Positions 19,548 through 29,132 of a stretch of 64,000 nucleotides of DNA are shown here, in pieces. The first letter of the stretch is position 1; each line of letters opens with the position of its first letter. A program made the translations under genes and the position numbers. The notes beneath the pieces are model-generated. The model was not told where the DNA came from and ran no database searches. It was given only the letters and a program-made list of their open reading frames with translations. This DNA comes from Deltaproteobacteria bacterium (GTDB lineage Bacteria; Lernaellota; Lernaellaia; JACKCT01), in contig JACKCT010000001.1 of the NCBI GenBank assembly GCA_020633895.1, positions 434,001 through 498,000 on the forward strand, in the 5' to 3' direction.

Positions 19548-21164
19548 GTGGGCGCCCGGTCCGGCGCCGAACGCCTCGACCCCGCCGTCCGCCTCGCCTT
19601 GGGGATGGGCGCGCTGAGCCTCGTGCGTTTGGCCCTCATCGGGCGCACCGACCTGATCCCCGACGAGGCCTACTACTTCCAGTGGGCGCGCGACCTGGCC
19701 GCGTGTTATTGGGACCAGCCCGGCGGCATCGCGCTGTTTCACCGCATCAACTCCGCGATCTTCGGGGCGACGACCTTCGGCGTGCGCGTGGGGGCGGTGT
19801 GGCTTTCGCTGGTGACGACCCTCTTCGCCTACGACCTGGGCAAGACGTGCCTGGGCGACCGGAACCGCGCCTCGTGGGCCGCCCTCGCGATGCACACCGT
19901 GCCGCTGCTGTCGGTCGGGGCGGTGCTCATTTTGCACGACACGCTCCTGGGCGCGCTGGCGACCGCCATGCTCGCGTTCTTCGCGAGGGCAGTGTTGCGC
20001 GAGCAGCGCTGGGCCTGGTACGCCATGGCCCTCGCCGGGGCGGCGGCGCTGTACGCGAAGTTTTCCGCCGTGACGCTCGTGCCCGGCATGGTCGTGTTCA
20101 TGCTGCTCGACGAGCGGGGGCGGCGAGCCTTCCGGCAGCCGGAGCCTTATTTGGCGGGCGTGATCGTGGCCGTACTGTTCACGCCGGTCATCGCCTGGAA
20201 CGCGAAAAACGGATGGGTGGCGTACTATGCCGTCGCCAAACTCGCGGGCGGGGGCGACGATCCCAACGTCTTCCAATCCGTTGCTTACCAAGGCGACTTC
20301 ATCGCCTCCCAATTGCTGCTGGCCAGCCCGATCTTGTTTTACGGGATCCTGCGCGCCGTCTACTTCGCGTTCCGACCCCAACCCCCGTCGGCCCAATGGA
20401 GCTGCGGCCGTCGCGGGCGCTCGCCCGAACCCTACGAACGCACCCCCGGCCGATTGCTGCTGGCGTGCGTGACGGCGTCGGTGCTCGGGTACTTTTTGTA
20501 TCAGGCGACGAATGCCAAGGTGCAGGGCAACTGGGCGGCGATGGCGTATGTGCCGGGAATGTTTCTGGTCGTCGATTTTTGGGCTCAGGCGTGGGACCGA
20601 CGGCGAAAGCGCGCGACGTGGGCGCTGGGGCTGGCGGCGGCGATGACGATCCTGATCCAGGCCCACACGGCGCGGCCGTTTCTGCCGTTGCCGGCCAAGG
20701 CGGATATGACGGCCCAGGCCCACGGATGGCGGGATCTGGCGGCGCGGGTCGAGGAAGAATTGGCCAAGGCCGGACCGAACGCGGCCGTCATGGGGCGGCG
20801 CTATCAGGTCTGCAGCGAGTTGGATTTCTATCTGCCGGACGATGTGGAGGTCTACTGCGCGGCGTACGCCAGCCGGGGCAGTCAGTACGATATTTGGGAG
20901 AACTACGAGGATCTGGTCGGCCGCGATGTGATCTATGTAAACCCCCAGGGGCATAGCGCGAAGCTGTCGCTGCATTTCGCGGATGAGGCCGAGTTGGGCG
21001 AATTTGTCGTCGGGTCGCCGGGTCGGCCGTATCAAAAACTGCAACTGTTGCGGCTGGAGCGGTTCAAGCTGGACGGCCCGCTGCAAAGTTATTTCAACAA
21101 ACCGTTTCCGGCCGCGCGCGGGCGCTTGGTGCATCGCGTGCAGACGGGCAAGGGCGAGGAATAG
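19548..21164 (+). CDS. Family 39 membrane glycosyltransferase (ArnT/PMT-like)
   Basis: A 538-residue multi-pass inner-membrane protein. The first periplasmic loop, IPDEAYYFQWARDLAACYW, contains the acidic residues expected for lipid-linked-sugar glycosyltransferases of the PMT_2/ArnT group. Around ten hydrophobic segments fill residues 15-390, with a soluble C-terminal domain of about 150 residues. Such enzymes transfer a sugar from polyprenyl phosphate onto lipid A or another envelope acceptor. Placement between msbA and waaA suggests lipid A or core modification. The GTG start comes 3 bases after the msbA stop. Confidence 0.82.
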   Translation: MGARSGAERLDPAVRLALGMGALSLVRLALIGRTDLIPDEAYYFQWARDLAACYWDQPGGIALFHRINSAIFGATTFGVRVGAVWLSLVTTLFAYDLGKTCLGDRNRASWAALAMHTVPLLSVGAVLILHDTLLGALATAMLAFFARAVLREQRWAWYAMALAGAAALYAKFSAVTLVPGMVVFMLLDERGRRAFRQPEPYLAGVIVAVLFTPVIAWNAKNGWVAYYAVAKLAGGGDDPNVFQSVAYQGDFIASQLLLASPILFYGILRAVYFAFRPQPPSAQWSCGRRGRSPEPYERTPGRLLLACVTASVLGYFLYQATNAKVQGNWAAMAYVPGMFLVVDFWAQAWDRRRKRATWALGLAAAMTILIQAHTARPFLPLPAKADMTAQAHGWRDLAARVEEELAKAGPNAAVMGRRYQVCSELDFYLPDDVEVYCAAYASRGSQYDIWENYEDLVGRDVIYVNPQGHSAKLSLHFADEAELGEFVVGSPGRPYQKLQLLRLERFKLDGPLQSYFNKPFPAARGRLVHRVQTGKGEE

Positions 21165-21176
21165 GGCGAGAGGGGA

Positions 21177-22466
21177 ATGCGCATCATCTGGGCGATTGTG
21201 ACGGGGATACTGGCGCTGCCGGCGCTGCTGGTGACGCTGATTGTCGCGTCGCGGGACGAGCGTTGGGCGGACGGGCTCGTCGAACGCCTGGGACAGATCC
21301 ACCCCCATTTCGGCAAGGGACGGCTGCTCGTCCAGGCCGCCAGCGTCGGCGAGGTGGCGACGGTCGCGCCGCTGATCGATGCGTTGAACGCCGAACTCGG
21401 ACCCGGCGCGCTGGTCCTGTCGACCATGACCCCCACCGGCAACGCCGAGGCCAAGCGCCGCTGGCCGCTGGTGCAGACGTATTATTTCCCCGCCGACGCC
21501 GGGCCGATTCCGAGGATGTGGCTCGACCGCGCCCATTGCGATCGGGTGATCCTTTTCGAGACGGAAATCTGGCCGCTGTTTTTGATGACGTGTTTTGCGC
21601 GCGGCATCCACGTCGCCATCGTCAACGGGCGCATCTCGGATAAGAGTTGGCCCCGCTACCGCCTCGCGGCTCCGTTGCTGCGCCTGTTGTTGCGGCGACT
21701 GACGATGGTCACTTGCCAGACCGAGGCCTACCGCGACCGCTGGCTCAAGCTGGGCGTCGCGCCCTCGGCGTGTCACGTGGTCGGCAATCTGAAATTGGAT
21801 CGCCCGCTGCCGGAAAGCGAGCCGGCCGACGTGGATCGGGTGTTTGAGGAATTCGCGGCGGGCCGGCGTCTGGTCGTCTTTGCCAGTACGCACGAAGGCG
21901 AGGAAGCCGGGGTGTTCGCGTGCCTGGATGAGGCGCGTCGGGAGGATTCGAACGTGGCGTTCGTCGTCGCCCCGAGGCACAAGGAGCGCTTCGACGCCGT
22001 CGCGGCCTTGCTCGGCGGGCACGAAAAGTACATCACCAAGCGACGCAGCGCCTGGCGGTCGGGCGACATTGCGGACATCCTCCTGCTCGATACGCACGGC
22101 GAACTGCCCCGCGCCTTCGCCCATGCCCAAGCGGCGTTTGTCGGCGGATCGCTGGCCAAGGTGGGGGGGCACAACGTGGCCGAACCGGCGGCGATGGGAG
22201 TGCCGGTGATCGTCGGTCCCCACACGCAGAATTTCCGCGCCGAGGTGGAACTGTTGTCCAAGGCCGAGGCGTTGAAAGTCGCTACGGACATCAACGGGGT
22301 CAGCGCCTGCATCCGGCTTTGGCTGCTCGACGAGCCTTTGCGCCAACAGGCCGGGCAATCCGGAAAGGAGGCCGTGGCGGCCAACCGGGGCGCCTTGGGC
22401 CGGACGCTGGACCTGCTGGCCGAGCACGGTTTCCTCCAATCTCGATTCGAGCCTCGATCGCCCTGA
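21177..22466 (+). CDS. waaA: 3-deoxy-D-manno-octulosonic acid (Kdo) transferase WaaA
   Basis: Adds Kdo to lipid A on the cytoplasmic side of the inner membrane. It has 429 residues, typical length. An N-terminal membrane anchor (about 3-22) is followed by the GT-B fold with WaaA motifs ASVGEVATVAPLI, STMTPTGNAEA, ETEIWPLFLMTC and VNGRISDKSW. The C-terminal half has FVGGSLAKVGGHNVAEPAAMGVPVI, the conserved Kdo-transferase donor site. It is the last gene of the envelope run; a 200-base gap follows before the radical SAM gene block. Confidence 0.96.
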   Translation: MRIIWAIVTGILALPALLVTLIVASRDERWADGLVERLGQIHPHFGKGRLLVQAASVGEVATVAPLIDALNAELGPGALVLSTMTPTGNAEAKRRWPLVQTYYFPADAGPIPRMWLDRAHCDRVILFETEIWPLFLMTCFARGIHVAIVNGRISDKSWPRYRLAAPLLRLLLRRLTMVTCQTEAYRDRWLKLGVAPSACHVVGNLKLDRPLPESEPADVDRVFEEFAAGRRLVVFASTHEGEEAGVFACLDEARREDSNVAFVVAPRHKERFDAVAALLGGHEKYITKRRSAWRSGDIADILLLDTHGELPRAFAHAQAAFVGGSLAKVGGHNVAEPAAMGVPVIVGPHTQNFRAEVELLSKAEALKVATDINGVSACIRLWLLDEPLRQQAGQSGKEAVAANRGALGRTLDLLAEHGFLQSRFEPRSP

Positions 22467-22666
22467 TTTTCCGGGGAATTTCCTTTTGGCAGGGCGCTCA
22501 CAAAGGGCGTGCGAACGTGGGCTTGCGCACTAGGATTTCCGGGGCCCATCGGATATATTGGCCCATCGTTTCGGACCGGCGAGTACGTGGGCGAGGCTAA
22601 GGTGCCCGTTCAGGACCGCCGCGTCGTTGGTCGCGTGTTCGGTCTATCGAGGAGTGCGGGCGCCCT

Positions 22667-25600
22667 ATGAATATTCTCATGATGCATCCCCACGATATCT
22701 ACTCCAACTCGGAGCCGTGGACCGTTCGCATCACCTATCTGGCGACGGAGTTCGTCAAGCGCGGGCACAACGTCCGCCTGATGTACCACCTGATCGACCC
22801 GCGCATGAGCCTGGAGGACGCCACAGCCCGCCAGGAATACCCCTTTACGACAATCCCTTGCTATCGCGGCCAGTTGGCCCTGTTCGCCAAGATGAAATCC
22901 ACGCTGGAATTCGCCCGCTGGGCGGATGTGATCCATTTCCAGAAATGCTTTCCCCATTGCGCGGTTCCGGCCCTGTGGGCGGGTTATCGCCTGGGCAAGC
23001 CGGTGCATTACGACTGGGACGACTGGGAATTCGGGATCTACAACTACAACCCGGCCAACCGGCTCGTGGGACATTCCATCAAGGCCTTCGAGGGGATCCT
23101 GCCCAAGATGGTCGACACCATGACCGTCGCCTCCGAAGAGATCAAACGCATGGCCATTGAGGCCGGTTTTCCCCCGGCGCGCATCTTCGACGGCCACGTG
23201 GGCGCGGATATCGAGGCGTTTCATCCGGGCATCGACGGCTCCCAGGTCCGGCGGGACCACCATATCGAGGGGCCGATCGTCCTCTACCTGGGGCAACTGC
23301 ACGGCGCGCAATATCTGGAACTGTTCCTGGCCTCGGCCAAGGAGACGATCGAGCGCGGCGCGGATGCGACGTTCGTCGTCGTCGGCGGGGGTGAGCGCTT
23401 CGGCGAATTGTTCCAGGTGGCGGAGAATATGGAGATCGGCCACAAGGTCATCTTCACCGGCGCGATCGATCATGACGACATCCCGCGCTACATCGCGGCG
23501 GCGGACGTGGCTGTCGCGTGCTTCGCCGACACGCCGCAGGTGCGCACCAAGTCGCCGTTGAAGATGTGCGAGTACATGGCCATGGGCAAGGCGATCGTCG
23601 CCAGCCAGGTGGGCGAGGTGCCGCGAATGCTGGGCGACGCCGGCATCCTGGTCGAGCCGGGCAACGCGGGCGCCCTGGCCGACGGCATCGTGGCCTATCT
23701 CAACGATCCGAAGAAGCGGGCGGAAGCCGGAGCCAAGGCCCGGCGTCGGGCCGAGACCGAGTTCAACTGGGGCACCACCGCCGAACGCATGCTTCGGGCC
23801 TATGAGATGGCGCTGCACGAGACCCGTTGGCTCAACTGGAAAGTGGACAAGTACCAGTTGGCGCAAAAGGGGCCGTTCATGGTCACGCCCTCCGGCCCCC
23901 CGCGGCGCATTCCGTCCTCCAAGTGGCTCAAGAAGCCCGGCCAACCGGCGCCCAAGGCGGGGGTGCGGCCCGGCCGTTCGGCGAATCCCGCGCCGTCCGA
24001 GCCGTCCGAGGCCCCCAAGGACAAATCCTCCGAGAACTCGGCCTCCGCGCCTATGGTGACGGGCGTTTCGACGACGAACGTGGCGGCGACAAGCGTGTCC
24101 GCTCCCGCGAAGACCAACACCAACGGCGCGTCGGCGTCGAGCGGTTCCAACGCACCCGAGATGACGCCGATCGTCAAGGCGTCAGGAGCGGTGGACGCGG
24201 GCGGGGGATTGCAGACGGCGACGAGCGTCGGCGAGCAGGTGATCTTCGTTTCGAAGAAGGCGCCGGGTTCCATCGACCTGACAGACATGATCGGCAACGG
24301 CGGCAAGCCCAAGAGCGCCCGCGAACGCACCAACGGAACCAACGGCCATCCGAACGGCGTGGGCGACCGGCCGCTGCTGGGCGGGATGGCGCGCATCGAC
24401 GGCAAGACGCGCATGGTGCAGAAATACACCAAGCGCCAGCTCAAGGTGATGGACGCCGCCGAGTCCCGCAAGACCATCGAGGACGAAGGTTTCCTGACAC
24501 CTCCGCCGCCGCCCCGGCCGCCGTATTACAAGCTCGGCCCGTTCTCGCCCCTGCGGGATTTTATCGAAAACCACCTGGACGTGATGGGCGTGCTGGACGG
24601 GCGCGTCGCCTTCGTCGGACCCCACACAGTGCAGTTCGATCCCACCGACACATGCCCGAACGACTGCATCGCGTGTTGGTGCCGCTCGCCGCTGCTGCTG
24701 GACAAGCTCATGCCCATGGAGGAGCAGCGCCAGCGCCTGTCCATCGAAAAGCTCGAGGACGTCCTTGACGACCTGGTGAAGATGGGGACCAAGGAGATCT
24801 ACATCGCCGGCGGCGGCGAGCCCATGGCCTATCCTCACATCCTGCCTCTGTGCGAGTCGATCAAGCGCCGGGGCATGATCTGCAACATCAACACCAGCTT
24901 CATCAACGTGGACCGCTACACCGCCCGCGAGCTGGCGAAGATGCGCGTGGATTTCATGACCGTCTCCGTGTGGGCCGGGTCGCCGGAGACCTACGTACTG
25001 ACGCATCCCTCCAAGACGGAGGAGGCTTTCTGGGATCTCAAGGACGCGCTGACCTACCTCAACGAGGTCAAGGACGTGATGCCCTACATCAAGACCTATC
25101 ACGTCCTGTCCAACCTGAATTTCCACGAGATCAAGCAGATGGTGGACTTCGGCATCGAGACCAAGTCCGAGTCGGTGGAGTTCACACTCGTGGACACCAT
25201 GCCCGACCGCACCGATTCGCTGCTTCTGACCAAGGAGCAGCAGCAGTGGCTCTATGAAGAGGCCCAGCGCATCTACCAATGGATCGTGGTGGACGAAAAG
25301 GAATCGCGCATCCAGCTTTATATGTGGGACCAGTTCCTGCGGCGCATCTCCGACCACAACACCACCGAAGGCAACCACGACAAGAACATCGTCGACTCCA
25401 TGCCCTGCACGGTGGGGTGGCAGTTCGCGCGGGTGTTGGCCAACGGCAATGTCAACTCGTGTTTGAAGAGCCACCGTATCCCGACCGGCTCCCTGCACGA
25501 GACGGGCTTTACCGACCTGTGGACCAACGAGAAGCAGGAAGAATTTCGGCACTACACCAACGTCTACAAGAAGGAGGACCCCTGGTTCTCCAACATCGGC

Positions 25601-25759
25601 AACGACCCCAACGCCAAGGTGGGTTGCCACAAGGCCTGCGACGATCTGGGGCGCATCGAACACATGAACGCCCGCATCAAGGCCATGCCGAAGTGGAAGA
25701 TGGCGATCCTCAAGGCCGCCCAGATGTACCTGCGCGCCACCGGCCAGTATTTGCGGTAG
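22667..25759 (+). CDS. GT4 glycosyltransferase fused to radical SAM/SPASM domain
   Basis: A 1030-residue fusion. Residues 1 to about 385 form a GT-B, family 4 glycosyltransferase: MNILMMHPHDIYSNSEPWTV at the N-terminus and a donor site around KSPLKMCEYMAMGKAIVAS and LVEPGNAGALADGI. Residues about 390-590 are a low-complexity linker with Pro, Ser, Thr and Asn-Gly clusters. The radical SAM domain has C663-x3-C667-x2-C670 (TCPNDCIACWC) and the AGGGEPM motif. A SPASM-like tail has C914, C932 and C987/C991 for an auxiliary cluster. It starts the eight-gene block, with the next gene 23 bases away. Sugar, acceptor and radical reaction are unknown. Confidence 0.85.
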   Translation: MNILMMHPHDIYSNSEPWTVRITYLATEFVKRGHNVRLMYHLIDPRMSLEDATARQEYPFTTIPCYRGQLALFAKMKSTLEFARWADVIHFQKCFPHCAVPALWAGYRLGKPVHYDWDDWEFGIYNYNPANRLVGHSIKAFEGILPKMVDTMTVASEEIKRMAIEAGFPPARIFDGHVGADIEAFHPGIDGSQVRRDHHIEGPIVLYLGQLHGAQYLELFLASAKETIERGADATFVVVGGGERFGELFQVAENMEIGHKVIFTGAIDHDDIPRYIAAADVAVACFADTPQVRTKSPLKMCEYMAMGKAIVASQVGEVPRMLGDAGILVEPGNAGALADGIVAYLNDPKKRAEAGAKARRRAETEFNWGTTAERMLRAYEMALHETRWLNWKVDKYQLAQKGPFMVTPSGPPRRIPSSKWLKKPGQPAPKAGVRPGRSANPAPSEPSEAPKDKSSENSASAPMVTGVSTTNVAATSVSAPAKTNTNGASASSGSNAPEMTPIVKASGAVDAGGGLQTATSVGEQVIFVSKKAPGSIDLTDMIGNGGKPKSARERTNGTNGHPNGVGDRPLLGGMARIDGKTRMVQKYTKRQLKVMDAAESRKTIEDEGFLTPPPPPRPPYYKLGPFSPLRDFIENHLDVMGVLDGRVAFVGPHTVQFDPTDTCPNDCIACWCRSPLLLDKLMPMEEQRQRLSIEKLEDVLDDLVKMGTKEIYIAGGGEPMAYPHILPLCESIKRRGMICNINTSFINVDRYTARELAKMRVDFMTVSVWAGSPETYVLTHPSKTEEAFWDLKDALTYLNEVKDVMPYIKTYHVLSNLNFHEIKQMVDFGIETKSESVEFTLVDTMPDRTDSLLLTKEQQQWLYEEAQRIYQWIVVDEKESRIQLYMWDQFLRRISDHNTTEGNHDKNIVDSMPCTVGWQFARVLANGNVNSCLKSHRIPTGSLHETGFTDLWTNEKQEEFRHYTNVYKKEDPWFSNIGNDPNAKVGCHKACDDLGRIEHMNARIKAMPKWKMAILKAAQMYLRATGQYLR

Positions 25760-25782
25760 GTGGCCGCGTCCGCGGATGCCCA

Positions 25783-26421
25783 ATGCGTGAATTCGTTTAC
25801 GAAGACGACCGGGACGGCCGACTCTGGAAAGTCGGTTGGCCGAAGTTTCGCGTCGAGACGCCCAAGCTGCTCGAGGAGCGGGTCGCCGAGTTGATCGCCG
25901 AACGAAAGATCGTCGGCGTCTTCTGGGGGCGTAGCGAATTCGGCCCGCGAGCCCTGGGCAACCGCTCCATCCTCGCCGATCCGCGTTGGGACGGCATGCG
26001 CGACTATCTCAACGACCGCGTCAAACACCGCCAGTGGTTCCGGCCCTTCGCGCCGATGGTGCTGGAAGAAAAGTGCGCCGAGTACTTCGATTTGAACGTG
26101 CCCAGTCCCCACATGCTGCTGGTCGCCGACGTGCTCGAAGACAAACGCTCGGTCATCCCCGCCGTCACGCATGTGGACGGCACCGCCCGCGTGCAGACCG
26201 TCAACGCCGCGGACTACCCGCGCCAATACAAGGTCGTTAAGGCTTTCGAGGCGATCACGGGCGTGCCGGTCGTGCTCAACACCAGCTTCAACGACCACGG
26301 CGAGCCGATCGTCGAGACGCCCCTGGACGCCTTCGAATGTTTCGCGGGCACGGAGTTGGACGTGTTGGTTCTGGGCAAGCACATCCTGCACAAGGAGATC
26401 CCGGTGGAGGGCACGGCATGA
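25783..26421 (+). CDS. Stand-alone carbamoyltransferase C-terminal domain
   Basis: A 212-residue protein matching only the C-terminal (YrdC-like) half of NodU/CmcH/TobZ O-carbamoyltransferases. Diagnostic segments are FWGRSEFGPRALGNRSILAD, HRQWFRPFAPMVLEEK, THVDGTARVQTV and VVLNTSFNDHGEPIVETP. The ASKHA-fold N-terminal half is missing here and is found instead at the start of the next gene, whose ATG overlaps this stop (ATGA). The two proteins probably assemble into one enzyme that carbamoylates a sugar or other hydroxyl from carbamoyl phosphate and ATP. The start at 25783 was chosen because the frame upstream overlaps the previous gene and shows no domain. Confidence 0.87.
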   Translation: MREFVYEDDRDGRLWKVGWPKFRVETPKLLEERVAELIAERKIVGVFWGRSEFGPRALGNRSILADPRWDGMRDYLNDRVKHRQWFRPFAPMVLEEKCAEYFDLNVPSPHMLLVADVLEDKRSVIPAVTHVDGTARVQTVNAADYPRQYKVVKAFEAITGVPVVLNTSFNDHGEPIVETPLDAFECFAGTELDVLVLGKHILHKEIPVEGTA

Positions 26422-29132
26422 CGCGCTATGTCCTGGGCGCTGTGGTCTCGGATCACGACAGTTCGGTCTGTCTGCTGGCGGACGGCAAGATGGTGGGGTG
26501 CGTGAGCGAGGAGCGCCTTTGCCGGGTGCGTCACGGGGATCCGCGCAATTCGATTCGCCGGGCGATGAGCGCGGTGCTGGCCGAGGCCGGCATTGAATTG
26601 TCCGAGGTGGCGGCGATCTTTTGCGACACGGACCACTTCTTCCCGCCGGGCGAAGAGCCGGTCGAGGTCTTCCCCGACTATCCCCTCAAGGAGCGCATCT
26701 ACCAGATCACGCACCATCTGGGCCACGCGGCCAGCGCGTTTTTGCCCAGCCCCTTCGACGAGGCGGCGTTTCTGACCGTCGATGCGTCGGGGGGCATCGC
26801 GCCGGTGGTGGGTGACGGGGATGTGAAACGATACTGGACCTTCACCCCCCGAGAGCTTTCGTTCATGGAGCAAGGCTTCCAGGCGGCCCATGCCCACTCG
26901 CCCCTGGGGGAATTGCTCGAACGCCTGCCCGGCGGCGAGGCGCGCAACTATCCGGCCGAGAGCCTGACGGTCGGCTACGCGAAGCGCGGCGGGAAGATCG
27001 TGGAACTGGCCGACCACTTCGCCGACGGCTCCCTGGGCTACCTCTACGCCCTATGCAGTCACTTCCTGGACATGGAAGAAGGCAGCTTCATGGGCCTGGC
27101 CAGCCACGGCCACCCGACCGAGCTTTGCGACGCGATGAAAGAGGTGATCGTCCTTGAGCCCGAGGGGCGGGTGCGTATCGACGATCGGTGGATGCGCTAC
27201 TGGCAGGACGAATACGTGCTCGACGATCCGGTCGCGATCAAGCGCCTGACCGACCACTTCCTCAAGAGTTTCGGGCCGGGACGCAAGTTCTTCGGCGCCA
27301 TCACGCAGAAGCACATGGACTTCGCCTTCGCCGTTCAGCAGCGGCTGGAAGAGGCGTTGGTCCACGTCACCGCGCACCTCTACAACATGACGAAGATGGA
27401 CAACCTCGTCATGGCCGGGGGAGTCGCGCTCAATTCGGTGGCCAACGGGGTCGTGCTCGCCAAGACGCCGTTTTCCAATATCTTCGTCCAACCCGCCGCC
27501 TCCGACGACGGCCTGGCGTTGGGGTTCGCTCAATTCGGCGACTACGTGCTCGCCGGACTGCCGAAGGCGAAATCGTTCACCATGGGCAGCGCCTGCACCG
27601 GCCCCGACCGGGACGGCGAGATCGACGCCTTCGTCGAGAGCCTGCGCCAAGGCACCCTGCCGGTGGAGTACGTCGATTCGTTGCCCTATGTGGAGCGGGT
27701 GGACGTACTTTGGAAGGGTCCGAACGACACGGAATACGAACGAACAGCCATGCTGCGCACCGGGCCGCACAAGCACGTCGCGCACCTGCCCATCGGCCCG
27801 CGCGGCGGCATTGAATACAAGTTCGAGATCTTCGCCCGCCATCCCGAGGACTACGAAAAACCCGCGGCCGCCGCGCCTGTCGCCAAGAACGGCCGGGCCG
27901 CGATCGCCGAGGTGGAGCAGCCCGAATACGTCGATCCCAACCGGCCCACCGATCCGTTCGAGATGTTCCTGTATGACCATCGGGACGTGGCGGGCGTGCT
28001 GGACGGGGAGCGGGCGTTCGTCGGGCCCGAGCAAGTAACCATCGACCCGACGAACCTGTGCGACAACAACTGCCTGGCGTGCTGGACCAAGTCGCCGCTT
28101 CTAAGCCGCTTCGCGCCCCCCCAGGAATGGCACCGCCAGACGCTGCCCGAAGACCTGATGCATGGCCTCATCGACGATCTGGCCGACCTGGGCACGCAGC
28201 GCGTGCGTTTCACCGGCGGCGGCGATCCGTTCGTGCATCCGAAGATGATCGAGTTTTTGGAGCACGTGAAGGAGCGGGGCATGATTGCGTGCGTGACGAC
28301 GAATTTCACGTCGATCACGCAAAAGAAAGTGCATCGCATGGCTGAGATCGGCGTGGACGAAATCACCGCGTCGGTGTGGGCGGGAACGCCGGATATGTAC
28401 GCGCGCAGCCATCCGGCCAAGACGCAAAAATCCTTCTGGCAGATCGAGTCGTTCCTGCGCGAGCTGTGCGCCGCGAAAAAGCCCCATATGCAGGTGGTCG
28501 TCGCGAATGTGCTGTTTTCCATGAATTACATGGAGACACGGGAGATGCTGGACTTCGCGTTGCGCGTCGGCGCGGACGGCGTGTACTACACCGTCGTCGA
28601 TTCGGTCGCCAAGCCCACGGACGGTCTGCTGCTCACGCCGCCCCATCTGTCGGTGCTGCGTTCCCACTTGGACGAAGTGAAGCAGCGGGTGGACGACGAA
28701 AATCAGACCCGGCCCCGGCCGTTCATCCTGGACAACTTCGACGGCCTGATCCGCCGCCTGGACGCGGTGGGCGCGACGCGGGGCGACTACGACCGCCAGA
28801 CCGTGGACGCCATTCCCTGCTACATCGGGTGGATTTTCGCGCGCATCACGGCGGACGGTAAGGTCGCGCCCTGCTGCCGGGGATCGAACATGCCCTTGGG
28901 CGATTTGCATGAGCAGAGCTTCAAGGAGATCTGGCACGGGCATCTGTACCGGCATTTTCGTAAGATGGCTCTCAACGAAAAGAAGTCCCATCCCTTCTTT
29001 AAGCCCATACAATGTCATCGCACTTGCGATAACCTGATGCACAACGAGAACCATCATCGAAAGATGATGCGGATCACGGCGGAAGAGAAGCGACATTTGA
29101 TAGATTTCGTGGTCAACGGAGGTTCCCGATGA
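26418..29132 (+). CDS. Carbamoyltransferase N-terminal domain fused to radical SAM/SPASM
   Basis: A 904-residue fusion. Residues 1 to about 385 match the N-terminal half of NodU/CmcH carbamoyltransferases: YVLGAVVSDHDSSVCLL, the metal-site motif H99-H100-x2-H103 (HHLGHAASAF), GSFMGLASHGHP and NLVMAGGVALNSVAN. About 385-510 is a connector. The radical SAM domain has C548-x3-C552-x2-C555 (LCDNNCLACW) and TGGGDPF. The SPASM tail has C801, C819-C820 and C866/C870. Its radical SAM part closely resembles that of the GT4 fusion upstream (both have SVWAG[ST]P and a ...DGxxAFVGP lead-in). The missing C-terminal carbamoyltransferase half is supplied by the upstream gene. ATGA overlaps join it to both neighbours. 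Confidence 0.88.
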   Translation: MTRYVLGAVVSDHDSSVCLLADGKMVGCVSEERLCRVRHGDPRNSIRRAMSAVLAEAGIELSEVAAIFCDTDHFFPPGEEPVEVFPDYPLKERIYQITHHLGHAASAFLPSPFDEAAFLTVDASGGIAPVVGDGDVKRYWTFTPRELSFMEQGFQAAHAHSPLGELLERLPGGEARNYPAESLTVGYAKRGGKIVELADHFADGSLGYLYALCSHFLDMEEGSFMGLASHGHPTELCDAMKEVIVLEPEGRVRIDDRWMRYWQDEYVLDDPVAIKRLTDHFLKSFGPGRKFFGAITQKHMDFAFAVQQRLEEALVHVTAHLYNMTKMDNLVMAGGVALNSVANGVVLAKTPFSNIFVQPAASDDGLALGFAQFGDYVLAGLPKAKSFTMGSACTGPDRDGEIDAFVESLRQGTLPVEYVDSLPYVERVDVLWKGPNDTEYERTAMLRTGPHKHVAHLPIGPRGGIEYKFEIFARHPEDYEKPAAAAPVAKNGRAAIAEVEQPEYVDPNRPTDPFEMFLYDHRDVAGVLDGERAFVGPEQVTIDPTNLCDNNCLACWTKSPLLSRFAPPQEWHRQTLPEDLMHGLIDDLADLGTQRVRFTGGGDPFVHPKMIEFLEHVKERGMIACVTTNFTSITQKKVHRMAEIGVDEITASVWAGTPDMYARSHPAKTQKSFWQIESFLRELCAAKKPHMQVVVANVLFSMNYMETREMLDFALRVGADGVYYTVVDSVAKPTDGLLLTPPHLSVLRSHLDEVKQRVDDENQTRPRPFILDNFDGLIRRLDAVGATRGDYDRQTVDAIPCYIGWIFARITADGKVAPCCRGSNMPLGDLHEQSFKEIWHGHLYRHFRKMALNEKKSHPFFKPIQCHRTCDNLMHNENHHRKMMRITAEEKRHLIDFVVNGGSR

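Noticed and set aside
24110-24370. Possible minisatellite or CRISPR-like array in the Asn/Ser/Gly-coding stretches of the GT4 fusion and giant gene
   Set aside because: The repeats are short, irregular and in frame; there are no equal-length spacers and no cas genes. They are low-complexity protein linkers.
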